From: Bradyrhizobium sp. sBnM-33
GTDB taxonomy: Bacteria; Pseudomonadota; Alphaproteobacteria; Rhizobiales; Xanthobacteraceae
Reading direction: 5' to 3'
NCBI RefSeq assembly: GCF_032917945.1
Contig: NZ_CP136624.1
Span: 2,542,001-2,606,000 of the forward strand
Length of the DNA: 64,000 nucleotides
This document shows positions 38,225 through 48,395 of this stretch, one piece after another. Position 1 is the stretch's first letter. Every line of letters begins with the position of its first letter. The position numbers and the translations under genes were made by a program. The notes beneath the pieces were generated by a model. It saw only the letters and a program-made list of their open reading frames with translations. It searched no databases and was not told where the DNA came from.

Positions 38225-39238
38225 CTAATGGCAGATTGCCAAATGCGAGTTGACAAAGAAGGTAATTCGCACCTGCCTCTTCAGGAGAACTTGTCGCACG
38301 GAAGCTGGCGTTCCGACGACGCACAATTCGCTCTCGATTGCCGCATCGAAGGTCAGCGGAAGGTGTGGTGGTGTAGGGATGGCATTGAGCTCGTAAAGGA
38401 ACTTAAAGCTCTCGAGCCATTGTGCGTAAGCAGATGCCGCGAGCGAATAGGCATCTATCTCCGAACGCGCAATCACGACCATGCGAAGCAATCCAAGAAA
38501 TGGCATTTGATCGTGAGCCTCGCCGTTGGGCTCTCGATGAGCGCGGAAGGCATCAGTAACTTTGCGTACAGCAGAGGAGGGGCCTACGCACGCGAGATTT
38601 GCGCCATTGGCAGCCGCCCAAGCTGCGGACTCGGGTCGATTTGTCGCAATCCATGTCGGCGGCCTTGGACGCTGATAAGTTTTTACCGTCAACGGAACGC
38701 TGTTTAGCTCAAAATGTTGACCTTGATAGGATAGCATGCCGCCTTTCATAGCGCTGATAAGGATTTCGCTTGCTTCTTCATAACGGCCTGGCGCCGCGTC
38801 AGCGCTGATGCCGTAGTAGCCCAATTCAAGCGGAAGAGAGCCGCGTCCGATACCCACCTCAAGCCGGCCACCGCTCAAGTGATCGAGCATACAGATCTCT
38901 TCAAACGCACGCAGGGGATGATAGAGGTTAAGCAGCATCACCAATGGCCCGATACGAAGTTGCCGTGTGCGCTGTGCGACGCTCGACAATAACAAATTTG
39001 GCGATGGACCTCTCCCATGCGGCGTACAGTGGTGTTCTGCCACGTGATATGCAAAGAAGCCGAGGCGGTCATACGCCTCTGCCAGGACGAGGCGATCTGC
39101 GTATTGTCGGGCGATGTCGCGGCCGTCCTCGTCTAAGTGATCGAAGATGCCGAACGTTAGTTTTGAAGAAAAGACGTCTTTCACTGGATTGTCTCCAATT
39201 GTAGGTGTGAAGGCAGGAAGTTCGCTTGTTTTCGGCAT
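38225..39238 (-). CDS. Luciferase-like (LLM class) flavin-dependent monooxygenase
   Basis: The 337-residue protein shows the LLM barrel pattern: KLTFGIFDHLDEDGRDIARQ, FFAYHVAEHHCTPHGRGPSP, LRIGPLVMLLNLYHPLRAFE, LDHLSGGRLEVGIGRGSLPL and ELGYYGISADAAPGRYEEAS. The family uses reduced FMN to oxidise small organic substrates; the substrate here is unknown. The C-terminus ends at NSHLAICH, about 15-30 residues shorter than many relatives, so the extreme end may be altered. It is not in an obvious operon. Confidence 0.8.
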   Translation of the reverse strand: MPKTSELPAFTPTIGDNPVKDVFSSKLTFGIFDHLDEDGRDIARQYADRLVLAEAYDRLGFFAYHVAEHHCTPHGRGPSPNLLLSSVAQRTRQLRIGPLVMLLNLYHPLRAFEEICMLDHLSGGRLEVGIGRGSLPLELGYYGISADAAPGRYEEASEILISAMKGGMLSYQGQHFELNSVPLTVKTYQRPRPPTWIATNRPESAAWAAANGANLACVGPSSAVRKVTDAFRAHREPNGEAHDQMPFLGLLRMVVIARSEIDAYSLAASAYAQWLESFKFLYELNAIPTPPHLPLTFDAAIESELCVVGTPASVRQVLLKRQVRITFFVNSHLAICH

Positions 39239-39483
39239 CTGAGCGGGTCAAAGACGCCGACGTCTCCTATCGTGGCCACACATTTTGTTCTCCTCTGCTT
39301 CGTCTTCACCGCTGATCACGAGACGATTGTCCGTCCCTCTTCGACGCCTCAGCATCCGTTGCCAAGGAGGATAGATCCGTTGCCACTGTTCGCGGCTCAG
39401 TCACAAACAGATCTTCGCCATTGGCAGCAACCGCTCTTAGCTCCGTCGTGATACGTTCGCCTGGGTAACGCAAAAAGCAGACT

Positions 39484-40603
39484 TTAGCGCGGCTCAACTG
39501 GCGATCTTTCTATCTTTAAGCTGTCAGAAATGTCACTGACGGCTCCCAGAAGCGCATCCATTTGCATTTTTGTCCCGATGCTGACGCGGATGCAATTTTC
39601 AAGACCGTTATCGGGAAGGAAGGCAACAAGTATTCTTTGCCTTTCCAAAGCGGCCTGCCACCATCCACCGTCGTGTCCTGCAGGCACATGCGCTAGCAAG
39701 AAGTTTGCGTGGGAGGGCGTTAGAGAAAATCCCAGTTGCGACAGTGAGGTCGCAACCCGCTGTCTTTCATGCCTGATGTGCCTATGGTTCTCTTCATAGA
39801 CGGCGCGATGCGCAAGAATGCTGATGCCGACCGCGTGCCCGATTACATTCATGTTGAAGACGTTCTGGATGTTACGAAGCCTTCCAATAAGCTGCGGGTG
39901 GCCGAACCCGAAGCCGACGCGAACGCCAGCGGCGGCATAGCTTTTCGAAAGTGTTCTTAAGAGCAGAAGATTCGGATAACGGCTGAGGAGCCGCAGGCCA
40001 TTATCAGGCGCAAAATCGACATACGCTTCATCCAACACGACGAGGCGGTCCGATTGTGCCAGGAGGCGTTCGATATCGGCGATAGGGATGAACGTTCCGG
40101 TCGGATTGTTCGGATTCGCCAACAGAATGAACTTGGCATCTTTTGCTGGCCCAAAGAGCAATTGCTCTATCGGCAACGACTGAGGTTCGTTACATCTGAT
40201 TTCAAGCAGTTGAGCACCCTGCAACATAGCAAGTTTGCGATTGAACGAAAAACCTGGCGACAGCATTGCGACGCTGTCGCCCGGGGGCAAGAAATGCTCT
40301 GTAGATGAGCCCGAGAAGCTCAGATGATCCATTGCCGGCAATCACATGATCGATTGCGACGCCGTAGGTATTCGCGGCTGCTTCCCTCAGGCTAATGTTG
40401 TCATCTTCTGGATACAGATACTGCCGCTCAAGCGCCGCAATTGCACTTTGCCATACGATTGTTGGCAACGGAAATGGGTTCTCATTCGTGTTTAGTTTGA
40501 CGTAATTAGCGGCCGACGCAGGCCGGCCGGACGGCAGCGCATCTAACTGTTTCGCTGCCTGCGAAAGAGAAGAGAGCACCTTTTGCAATTTGGCATCGGA
40601 CAT
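39484..40603 (-). pseudogene. Histidinol-phosphate aminotransferase (HisC-like), frameshifted
   Basis: The start ATG 40601-40603 has GGGAG upstream. The first frame reads KLNTNENPFPLPTIVWQSAI and GNGSSELLGLIYRAFLAPG, then shifts at about 40285. The second frame continues GDSVAMLSPGFSFNRKLAML, LLANPNNPTGTFIPIADIER, VVLDEAYVDFAPDNGLRLLS and the PLP lysine in LRTLSKSYAAAGVRVGFGFG to the natural stop. A single frameshift thus splits a gene of about 370 residues. HisC-like enzymes transaminate imidazoleacetol phosphate or aromatic keto acids; a housekeeping hisC would normally lie elsewhere, so this was probably an accessory copy. Confidence 0.82.
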
Positions 40604-40738
40604 AGGTTTCTCCCGTTGAACCACGGAGGGCGCTTGCAGTTGTCAGCATGCCGGTCAGTCAGTCCGGTAGACGGCCTGAGGACAGAGTTCGAGTGTTTGT
40701 TGGGACAGCGAGCACGGCCGGCATCCAAAGTGCAGCAA

Positions 40739-41059
40739 TCAGCCGCCTCGGTCACGGATTGGCATTGCCGTCATTTCTGAGTTGGCGGCAATATCACGCT
40801 GCGTTGGTCCAGGTACCAAATATTGGTCCGGATCGGTCTCAGATCGCACAGTGGAAGTTCGGCAAAGAGCTAAGCAAAAGTAACGCAGCGACATCGGCCG
40901 AGCTGTGCCGTTGGGCATAAACTCTTCCGTTGGCGCATCGGCGTCATCGGATAGCTCCACGAGCAGTACTGCGAGCGCGAGAAACGACGCGAGTACCGCG
41001 AGCGCGAGAACCGACCCGAGTAGCACGTCATGTCCGGAATTACGTTTCATCATTTCCAT
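40739..41059 (-). CDS. Possible small membrane protein, uncertain
   Basis: The frame reads MEMMKRNSGHDVLLGSVLAL, continuing into AVLASFLALAVLLVELSDD, which is one convincing transmembrane helix with a positive N-terminus. The remainder is polar and unremarkable. It lies on the same strand between the amino-acid-binding protein and the HisC-like gene. I cannot exclude that it is a chance frame. Confidence 0.3.
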   Translation of the reverse strand: MEMMKRNSGHDVLLGSVLALAVLASFLALAVLLVELSDDADAPTEEFMPNGTARPMSLRYFCLALCRTSTVRSETDPDQYLVPGPTQRDIAANSEMTAMPIRDRGG

Positions 41060-41105
41060 TACTTCGCTGAATATCTAGGCTCGTCTGCGGTCACAACGAT
41101 GAGTT

Positions 41106-42212
41106 CTACTCGACGGTCTCGACAATGTTGTTATGCCACCGGTATACGACGAAGCCGGGAGCTGCATTGTCTCCTTTGGTATCGAACCGGACCGGCCCGA
41201 TTACTGTTTGGGTTGGCTGCGAACGAAGCGCAGCTGCTACTCGCGGACCGTCGAAGGTACCGGCCCGCTTTACCGCGTCCGCCCATGCCTGGACGGCGGC
41301 ATAGGCGTAGAGCGTGTAGCCTCCCGCTGACATGTTGGAAGACTTGAGCCTAGCTACGGCGTCCGCCGCTTGAGCATTCTTGGTGGAGTCGGGCATGAAG
41401 GTGAACAGTGTGCCGTTTGCTGCTTCGCCCGCGATCGCCGAAAAGTCGCTGGTCATCAATGGATCGTTCGCCATGATAGTCAGACCTGCGCCTGCTTCTG
41501 CGGCTTGACGCACAATCAAGCCGATCTCGTTGTAATAGCCGCCGATATAGGCGATCTGGATTCCGTCTCTTTTCATTCTTGAGACCAGGGCCGTGTAGTC
41601 CTTTTCGCCGGCCACATAGCTTTGCCGAATGACCTTTTCGCCCGCTTCCTGAAGGCGTGACTCAACGACGTCGGCAATGCCCTTGCCGGCGGTACTCTTG
41701 TCGTCAAGGACGGCAATGTTCTTGTTCGGATAATGTCGCAAGATGTATTCGGCCGCCACGAGTCCTTGTTGGTCGTCGCGGCCGCAGATCCGAAACACCG
41801 TCTTGAGACCACGCTCTGTTAGCTGAGGATTCGTTGAGCCAGGTGAAATCTGAATAAGTGCCGCTTCGGCGTAAACGTCGGAAGCGGGGATAGAGGAAGA
41901 CGAACAAAAGTGGCCAACGACCAACTTGACTTGATCCATCGTCAGCCGATTGGCAACTGCGACGGCCTGCTTGGGATCGCACGCGTCATCGGCGACGCTC
42001 AATATGACCTTGATACCGGGAAGTAGGCCCGAAGCATTTAACGCATCGACAGCCGCAGTAGCACCGTCGCGCATCTGTACGCCAAACGCAGCAGTGCTTC
42101 CGGTCATCGGGCCGACCACGGCGATATTAACGTCGGCAGCTGGCGCGGTCGAAGCCAAAGCACAAGAGAGGAGTGCTGCACTTGCAGCTGTAGTAATTCG
42201 AGAAATTGGCAC
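41106..42212 (-). CDS. Branched-chain amino-acid ABC transporter substrate-binding protein (LivK-like)
   Basis: The 368-residue protein has a signal peptide (MPISRITTAASAALLSCALA, cleavage after APAADV) and the type I periplasmic-binding fold: VNIAVVGPMTGSTAAFGVQM, VADDACDPKQAVAVANRLTM, VVGHFCSSSSIPASDVYAEA and ISPGSTNPQLTERG. It would bind an amino acid or related solute in the periplasm and deliver it to a membrane permease. No permease or ATPase gene lies beside it, so it is an orphan binding protein. The frame is intact. Confidence 0.9.
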   Translation of the reverse strand: MPISRITTAASAALLSCALASTAPAADVNIAVVGPMTGSTAAFGVQMRDGATAAVDALNASGLLPGIKVILSVADDACDPKQAVAVANRLTMDQVKLVVGHFCSSSSIPASDVYAEAALIQISPGSTNPQLTERGLKTVFRICGRDDQQGLVAAEYILRHYPNKNIAVLDDKSTAGKGIADVVESRLQEAGEKVIRQSYVAGEKDYTALVSRMKRDGIQIAYIGGYYNEIGLIVRQAAEAGAGLTIMANDPLMTSDFSAIAGEAANGTLFTFMPDSTKNAQAADAVARLKSSNMSAGGYTLYAYAAVQAWADAVKRAGTFDGPRVAAALRSQPTQTVIGPVRFDTKGDNAAPGFVVYRWHNNIVETVE

Positions 42213-42530
42213 TTAGAGCTCCGGATGTTCGCTTGAGTTTGCTAACAGCTTGCCGTTCCTGCCCATGCGAGGGCATCGCTTGGTTATGAGATAAACGCCA
42301 GCTTTGGATGCCTCAAGGCAGCGCGTAAGCCGCGGCTGGCCGATGCCTCCGTACCTGCCGTGGCAGAGCGAAACAACCATTGCGGTCCCGCTATAGGAAA
42401 GATGTGGCGATAAGCAGTGAGATACCGCCGAACGCTGGCAATCTCGGCATTCCATCACGTCCGACGCGCTCCTGACGCTGCAATCGATCGAACACAGCAA
42501 ACGGTTCGCATGTCCATCCCCGCGGCGGCG

Positions 42531-42746
42531 TTACGTATATGGAGTCTGCGGGTTCGTCGCCTGTATTCCATACTTTGTGAGGACCGGCGCCTGAGACGTC
42601 ACATACCGAACTCGGACCGAGCTCCCGTTCCTGTCCGGCGGCGGCACCCCATCCGGCGTATTGAGCACCTTGACAATCCGCTCCTTGCGGAAGTGCTCGA
42701 GCCTTCTGACCGTCTCGTGGGGCGTGAGCCTAACAGCTTGAGACAT
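42531..42746 (-). CDS. Short ORF of 71 residues, weak support
   Basis: The product begins MSQAVRLTPHETVRRLEHFR and continues KERIVKVLNTPDGVPPPDRN. No family is recognised. It lies on the same strand as the LivK-like gene, 318 bases upstream of it. It might be a remnant; an overlapping plus-strand frame also exists and is less convincing. Confidence 0.25.
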   Translation of the reverse strand: MSQAVRLTPHETVRRLEHFRKERIVKVLNTPDGVPPPDRNGSSVRVRYVTSQAPVLTKYGIQATNPQTPYT

Positions 42747-43155
42747 TCGTAATCCTTAACTTAACCTTTGGAGCAGCAACCGACGTGCCAACGACATGAT
42801 GTCGATTCGAATTGGGTTTGCAGCGAAGCGAGATCCGCGAAGTTTGCGATCCTTATCCGTGAGTGAGAGATAGATAAATCCGTCTTGTTCGTTTGTCGGA
42901 CAAAGCCTCTCCTTGCGAGAAGCTCGACTACGTCGTAACGAACGCTGCGTCAGCATCCAGCACACCCGCGATCACCCCGACCGGCACGGCTCGCTCTGAT
43001 CAAGCACTTGCAAGGCCACCATGATCATTCACTGCGTCCCGAATGTCGAAGCTCTCGCCCAGAAACTCTGAACGTACTGCAGGCCATGCGATCCTCCCGG
43101 CTAGGCGGAGTTGTCCCTAGGTCGTATTGCCAGGGACCGTGGTCACCTACCGTAG
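42747..43155. other. Stretch downstream of the third NolA-type promoter
   Basis: I see no convincing gene. A very short frame (ATG near 43092, preceded by GGGAGG) follows the MerR-type promoter at 43156-43186 and reads MACSTFRVSGRELRHSGRSE. If the promoter is active it may drive this short peptide or an RNA. Confidence 0.3.
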
Positions 43156-43186
43156 ATCGTACAATCTGACGCCACGTACGATTCAA
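43156..43186 (-). promoter_or_regulatory. MerR-type (NolA-like) promoter, copy C
   Basis: On the minus strand TTGAAT (43186-43181) and TACGAT (43161-43156) are separated by 19 bases, the long spacer typical of MerR-controlled promoters. The spacer shares GCGTCAG-TTG with the two other copies. It points away from nolA, towards 43.1 kb. Confidence 0.55.
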
Positions 43187-43399
43187 GCCCTTCGGGGGGC
43201 TCGTCTCATAAATGTGTCCAAAGTCATGTCTCGATGAAGGAGCGACGCTGCAAAACTTAGAGAAGAGCGCCACGAGTCCTCAACCATCTGACGCAAACCA
43301 CAACCGGCGCGTTCCTGGCGCTAAAAACTCATATCATTCTCATCTAGATGGAGAACACGGCAGGGGTGCACGCATTATACGCGGCAGGTTCAGCGCAGT

Positions 43400-44107
43400 T
43401 CATCCGTTCAAGGCGGCAAGTGCGAGGTCGAGATATTGCATTAGGCAGGGATCCCAGCCAGCCATACTGCGTGGCGCGCTCAATCGCGCAAGAACTTTCA
43501 GTATCATTGAAACGGTCGAATCAGCTCCTGCGATTTCTGTGATCAGCAAGCGCGCTTTAAGCGCCACAGCATTTGCCCGTTCGCTGCAGGGATGCTCGCC
43601 CCGATCCACACAATCGCGCAGCTCGTCGCGGATCTTCCGCCACCGCTCCTCTCGATCTGAGTCCATGACGCATGTGCATGGGGGCGGCTGAGGGCGTTCT
43701 TCCTCAACCCGCAACATTGCATCCAGAGTGGCAGGTAGCTCATCTACACTGACGTGCAATTCACTATCCGTCGTCATGTTGCGCAAACGATTTCGCAACA
43801 GGGTTGCACGCGCGACGTGAAGTTCAATTCTCCCCAAATGATTGCGCAATAGGTCCGTAAGCGAGGTTCTGCCCTCTATCGCTCTACGGATCTCGTGAAG
43901 CGAGAAGTCAAGCTCACGTAGCGCTCGGATTTGATGTACCCGTTTGAGGCCTTCATGGTCGTACATGCGGTGACCGCCGTCGGTGCGCTCCGACGCACTT
44001 AATAAGCCGGTGTGCTCATAATGATGCAGAGTGCGTACCGTTACCCCGGTCGCCTCTGCAAGCTCGCCAATGCGCCATCGGCGCCTTCGTGGTGTAGGTT
44101 TTGTCAT
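43400..44107 (-). CDS. nolA: MerR-family nodulation regulator NolA
   Basis: The 235-residue protein starts with a MerR-type DNA-binding domain: RRWRIGELAEATGVTVRTLH, HYEHTGLLSASERTDGGHRM, YDHEGLKRVHQIRALRELDF and SLHEIRRAIEG. The C-terminal part ends VSMILKVLARLSAPRSMAGW and DPCLMQYLDLALAALNG, which I recognise from Bradyrhizobium NolA, the genotype-specific nodulation regulator. Established work in Bradyrhizobium links NolA to nodD2 expression and to repression of nod genes. The gene lies in the usual order next to nodD2 and nodD1. A MerR-type promoter lies 16 bases before the start, consistent with autoregulation. Internal Met codons allow shorter forms, as described for NolA. Confidence 0.9.
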   Translation of the reverse strand: MTKPTPRRRRWRIGELAEATGVTVRTLHHYEHTGLLSASERTDGGHRMYDHEGLKRVHQIRALRELDFSLHEIRRAIEGRTSLTDLLRNHLGRIELHVARATLLRNRLRNMTTDSELHVSVDELPATLDAMLRVEEERPQPPPCTCVMDSDREERWRKIRDELRDCVDRGEHPCSERANAVALKARLLITEIAGADSTVSMILKVLARLSAPRSMAGWDPCLMQYLDLALAALNG

Positions 44108-44122
44108 GGTTCTCTAATTTCA

Positions 44123-44153
44123 AGCCTACAACCTGACGTCGCGTGAGATTCAA
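44123..44153 (-). promoter_or_regulatory. MerR-type (NolA-like) promoter upstream of nolA, copy A
   Basis: On the minus strand TTGAAT (44153-44148), a 19-base spacer (CTCACGCGACGTCAGGTTG) and TAGGCT (44128-44123) form a classical MerR promoter. The spacer contains an imperfect palindrome around CTCACG-CGA-CGTCAG. Transcription would start about 10 bases before the nolA ATG. Confidence 0.75.
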
Positions 44154-44252
44154 GCTATTTCAACGGTCTACCTGAAAATGGCTTCGTTTCAGGCGCCAGC
44201 TAGGCGGCTCTTCTGGCGCCAGCAAGGTTGCTGTCCTCAGAGAGTCGCCTGA

Positions 44253-44465
44253 TCAAGCAGCAGAAGCAATGGCGCCCATTAAGTTCATCAGGGACGCCAA
44301 GTGGGCCTCACCGGCTGCTGCACGTTCCAGAACAAGCGTGGCGATTGCCGTTCGATTTTCAGGAGTTCGCATCGAAGCCGGTAACGCCGCGACTGCTTCA
44401 TCAAAAAGCCTTCCCAAGACCGAGAGGTCTTCCGGATCGTAGACACCACTGTATTGCTGCAACAT
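44253..44465 (-). CDS. Small conserved hypothetical protein (70 residues)
   Basis: The product reads MLQQYSGVYDPEDLSVLGRL, then FDEAVAALPASMRTPENRTA and IATLVLERAAAGEAHLASLM. It is entirely helical and soluble. I have the impression of a short protein common in rhizobia but I know no function. It lies upstream of nolA on the same strand. Confidence 0.55.
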   Translation of the reverse strand: MLQQYSGVYDPEDLSVLGRLFDEAVAALPASMRTPENRTAIATLVLERAAAGEAHLASLMNLMGAIASAA

Positions 44466-45683
44466 TCGGCTCCGTGATTAACGCTAAGGCGGCCGCACGT
44501 GGCTAAGACGTTTGGCCAAAAGAAGACAGACCGCCGGCGTACAGCGACGAAGGTGCGGTATACGTTGAAGTGATGCTGTTGCGCAACACAGTCGCGCTTT
44601 GCTTCGTCTCAAGGCCGCGCAGGCGATATCGACTAACTTCTCTCGGAACTGCGAGCACCGCAGTGCCTATGTGCAGCCGAACTGGCGGGGCGAAGAAGAG
44701 GATTCTCACATTCGGTGCGCCGCTATTCTGAGCCATGGCTGCAAGAAAGCGCCGAGCCGATACGAGCAACGATCGGCAGCCAATGCTGATCCAACAACGA
44801 TAGTCCAGCATTTTCTCAGCTTGGGTCCCGCTGCCTCAATATCTATCGCAAAGTGGTGGCCGCTCTTTGATCCCGTTCACAACGGATCGGACCACGGTAG
44901 ATGAGACTTGGCGCGAAGCGGTAAGTGATTGGTCTGTCCGACATGCTCGCTCGCCCGCGCCTGGTATACAAAATGACAGACACGCAGACGGGCAATGCCT
45001 TCCAAATTAGTCGATGCCAGTGCGCTGAGCGCATCTGGGCCGATTCGCTAGTCCCGCCCTCCAGGCAAGTTTTGCTGTTATCAGCGCGCTTGCGAGTTCG
45101 TTGCGCAATTTGGGTTGCCAGGAGCGCGTGGCTTGCCTTCGCAGATCAGTCCTGCAACCACTTCGATTTGCAGATGATGCGCTGCTTGAGGTGGATAGGG
45201 GGCGGTCCGAGGGGCCAGGCGCCCTTTGAAAGTCATGAGCTCCGAAGAGACGAAGGTCGAGCGAGAAGAAGATATCGGAGCTGACTTCGTGCCAGAACTG
45301 CCGCCAACGATGTGTAGGAAATGTCGTTGATCGCGTAGGTCGTTTACATGTCGCGCTCCGCGTCTGCTGTCGATTGGATCGCTATCCTCTCGAGCGAGCC
45401 CAACCGCTGGCTTGAGGCCGTTGCTGGTGTGGCAGGTTCGATAGCCATTTGCAACGGGCCACTAATCTTCAACGCCGCAAATTGTCGCTATCGAGCTCGA
45501 GCGAGAATGGCGTCAAGCCGAGAGGAGCCTAATATTAGACTCGCGAGAGACAGCTGAAATATGGGTGCAGATATAACGGACGTAGGACGCTTTTGCGAAT
45601 CCGCGCTTACGATGAATGAGGGTCGGTTCTCACGAAGGATTGGGGGTAACCGGATTGATGCGAAGAGGAGGTGAGAAGACGCT
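44466..45683. other. Long intergenic stretch between the nolA region and nodD2
   Basis: About 1.2 kb without a supported gene. Several short frames exist on both strands (for example 44503-44811 minus and 44925-45284 plus), but none shows a recognisable motif. I regard it as degenerate sequence. Confidence 0.5.
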
Positions 45684-46637
45684 TTAAGTGAATTTAGGGG
45701 CGCCTGGATCTTTCGTGGTCTCAGGCGGAGGACTCATGCGGGACGCCTCTTCCAACAATATCTGCCGCATCCAGATGCTTGCCGGATCACTATTGTGAAA
45801 AGCGGGCCATTGGACGGCCTCGGTAAACGCGGGAAGTGACCGCGTAAGTTCGACGATCTGCAGGGGCATCGTGTTTTCGAAATGCTTAACCAGCCTTGAG
45901 GGCATCATACCTATGCGGCCAGTGTCCAATAGTACCGGCGGGATCATGTTAAAGCTCTGCACGACGACCTCGATGCGCCTCTTGAGACCGTGCTTGAGTA
46001 AGAACCATTCCTCAATGGAGGGCTTTCGCGTAAGCCCGAACTTGACCGCAACGTGTCCCATGGACATGTATCTCTCGAATGTAAGCTGCGCTGGTAGCTG
46101 CTTGTTCGTGCGGCATCCGACGCACACGAGGCTCTCCTCGAACAATGTCGCCTTAGGGTGTGCACTCGACATGAACAATTCCGGCAAGATAAGAAAATCG
46201 ACTTCACCGCGCCGGAGAAGCTCATCGGTCGCATCGGCGAGTGGCAGCAATTCGAAACTGACGGCGGGAGCGTCCCGTGCGACACGGTCCACGACCTTTC
46301 GAAAAAATACGATTGTCATGAAATCGGACAGGAGGATCCGGAAGCGGCGATCCGATTTGGCAGGGTTGAACACATCCTGGGATATAATGGAGAGCTGGAT
46401 GTGCAGCAGAGCCTTGCGAATAGGGGCGGCGAGCCCTTCGGCACGCGGTGTTGGGACAAGTTCCCGGCCTCTCATCGTAAATAGTTCGTCGCGGAAATAG
46501 GCGCGTAGCCGTGCGACGGCGGCGCTCATGGCTGGCTGGCTCAGCTTGATGCTGCGTGCCGCCGCGGTGAGGTTACGCTCGGTCATCAGAGCATCGAGCG
46601 CAACAAGAAGATTTAGATCAAGGCCCTTAAAAGGCAT
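45684..46637 (-). CDS. nodD2: LysR-family nodulation regulator NodD2
   Basis: I chose ATG 46635-46637 ([20 protein letters not shown]), the standard NodD start with GGAGAAG upstream, although the frame is open 56 codons further. The 317-residue protein has the LysR helix-turn-helix ([40 protein letters not shown]) and a typical NodD ligand domain. NodD proteins bind nod boxes and respond to flavonoids. It is closely similar to the nodD1 product encoded 0.8 kb away. I assign D2 by position: the other copy is divergent from nodA. A MerR-type promoter 356 bases upstream suggests control by NolA, as known for nodD2. Confidence 0.9.
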   Translation of the reverse strand: MPFKGLDLNLLVALDALMTERNLTAAARSIKLSQPAMSAAVARLRAYFRDELFTMRGRELVPTPRAEGLAAPIRKALLHIQLSIISQDVFNPAKSDRRFRILLSDFMTIVFFRKVVDRVARDAPAVSFELLPLADATDELLRRGEVDFLILPELFMSSAHPKATLFEESLVCVGCRTNKQLPAQLTFERYMSMGHVAVKFGLTRKPSIEEWFLLKHGLKRRIEVVVQSFNMIPPVLLDTGRIGMMPSRLVKHFENTMPLQIVELTRSLPAFTEAVQWPAFHNSDPASIWMRQILLEEASRMSPPPETTKDPGAPKFT

Positions 46638-47439
46638 ATCTTCTCCCGTTGAAAGCCTTTGCGTTGTAAACATTGAGCAACAACGGTTACTTCTATGAAG
46701 GTCCCAGTCGCCCCCGCCCGAGCTAGGCTCGTTTTGGGATACCGCGCGATCGCACAGAAGGCTCTCGTACTCGGTCGCAAGCATGTTGGTTGCGCAACGG
46801 AGCATGCGAGCGGGCGTGGAAGTCGCCCGCGTCTTGAAGTAGGGCCTTTGGTGCGCTCAGCAATCGCTCGCAGCACCACATCGATCACTATGAACCGTTG
46901 AGAGTAGGGCGCAGTTGCGCACCATTACGCCAATAGCGCCGCAGATGCGCTATCGACGCCCCCGCGTGGCTTAGCGTTGGTCGTCGTTTGTAAGCCTACA
47001 ACCTGACGCGGTGTGCGATTCAAGCAATTTCATTTGTGTAGCTGAACTCATTTCATCCGACAAAATGCATCTCTCGCATTATCTGAGCCGCGTCGCCGAC
47101 ACCGGTGCCAAATGCAACCCGCCGCAATCGCGGAAAGCCATTCCGCTGCGCTCTCTGCCTAGTTCCAAGAACATCTTGCGGCGGGCCTGCCAGGTGGCGG
47201 GCGCGAGAAGCAAGATCAAATCGCTACTTGATCAAGCGGCAAATCAAGTGCGCCATTCGGGCGTGCTGCGGCTGACATCGAGTTGCAGGGGTTCTTCTGC
47301 ATGTAGAATATGGCGTACGTGCCTCTTGCAGTGCGGGCCTCTGAGACATTGCGGCACAACGACATCGGCCCGAGCGACCACATCCTGAAGCATCTGGATT
47401 GATGTCGAGAGCAGGTGTTAAGACGCCTTGAGTAAAAAC
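46638..47439. other. Intergenic region nodD2-nodD1, with a nodC-like scrap
   Basis: The region contains the MerR-type promoter copy B (46993-47023). At about 46648-46690 the plus strand closely matches the 3' part of nodC near 51630-51672 (shared ACATTGAGCAACA and neighbours). Otherwise only unconvincing short frames are seen. Confidence 0.6.
46993..47023 (-). promoter_or_regulatory. MerR-type (NolA-like) promoter upstream of nodD2, copy B
   Basis: On the minus strand TTGAAT (47023-47018), a 19-base spacer ending GCGTCAGGTTG and TAGGCT (46998-46993) match copy A before nolA almost exactly in the -10 half. It reads towards nodD2, leaving a leader of about 350 bases. Confidence 0.7.
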
Positions 47440-48384
47440 CTAGCAGCGCCTGCGATTTCTGGGGGTCTCGCGCGGAGAAGCCATGCGGGATGCCTCCTGC
47501 AATATTATCCGCCGCATCCAAATGCTTGCCGGATCAGTATTGTGGAGGGCGGGCCATTGGATGGCCTCGGTGAATGCGGGAAGTGGAAGTGGAGTTTCGA
47601 CGATCAGCAGCGGCATTGTCTTTGCAAAATGCTGGGCCAACCTTGAGGGCATCGTCGCTATACGCTCAGTCTCCGATAGCATCGGCGGGATCATGGTAAA
47701 GCCCTGCACAACGACCTCGATGCGCCTCTTAAGACCGTGCTCAAGCAAGAACCATTCCTCAATATTGGGCCTCAGCGCCTGCCCGAACTTCGCTGCAACA
47801 TGTCCCATTGATATGTATTTGTCGAACGAGAGCTGCCGTGACAGCTGCTTGTTCGTGCGGCAGCCTACGCACACGAGTGTCTCCTCGAACAGTGTCGCTT
47901 TAGGATGCGCGCTCGACATGAACAATTCCGGCATGACAAGAAAGTCGACCTCGCCGCGCCGCAGAAGCTCTTCGGGCTCATCGACAAATGGCAGAAATTC
48001 GAACCGGATGGCGGGAGCTTCCCGCGCGACACGGTCGACGATCTTTCGAAAAAAAATGACTGTCATGAAATCGGAAAGGAGAATCCTGAAGCGGCGATCC
48101 GATTTGGCTGGGTTGAACGTGTCGTGGGAAATAATGGAGAGCTGAATGTGCACCAGAGTCTCGCGAATCGGCGCGGCGAGCCGTTCCGCTCGTGGTGTTG
48201 GGACAAGCTCCCGGCCCCTCATCGTAAATAGTTCATCGCGGAAATAGGCGCGTAGCCGGGCGACGGCCGCACTCATGGCCGGCTGGCTCAGGTTGATGCT
48301 GCGTGCCGCCGCGGTGAGATTACGCTCGGTCATCAGAGCATCGAGCGCGACGAGAAGATTTAGATCAAGGCCTTTGAAGCGCAT
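47440..48384 (-). CDS. nodD1: LysR-family nodulation regulator NodD1
   Basis: The 314-residue protein starts [20 protein letters not shown] at 48384. It has the LysR helix-turn-helix ([20 protein letters not shown]) and the C-terminal inducer domain common to NodD. It is divergent from the nodA operon, with the nod box starting 12 bases upstream of its start; this is the standard arrangement of the flavonoid-responsive activator. The C-terminus ([12 protein letters not shown]) differs from NodD2. It would activate nodABCSUIJ-nolO-nodZ in the presence of host flavonoids. Confidence 0.93.
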   Translation of the reverse strand: MRFKGLDLNLLVALDALMTERNLTAAARSINLSQPAMSAAVARLRAYFRDELFTMRGRELVPTPRAERLAAPIRETLVHIQLSIISHDTFNPAKSDRRFRILLSDFMTVIFFRKIVDRVAREAPAIRFEFLPFVDEPEELLRRGEVDFLVMPELFMSSAHPKATLFEETLVCVGCRTNKQLSRQLSFDKYISMGHVAAKFGQALRPNIEEWFLLEHGLKRRIEVVVQGFTMIPPMLSETERIATMPSRLAQHFAKTMPLLIVETPLPLPAFTEAIQWPALHNTDPASIWMRRIILQEASRMASPRETPRNRRRC

Positions 48385-48395
48385 AGCGTGGAGTT

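Noticed and set aside
46694..46902. Short plus-strand frame upstream of nodD2
   Set aside because: It is basic, without motif, and lies opposite an in-frame upstream extension of nodD2; there is no ribosome site.
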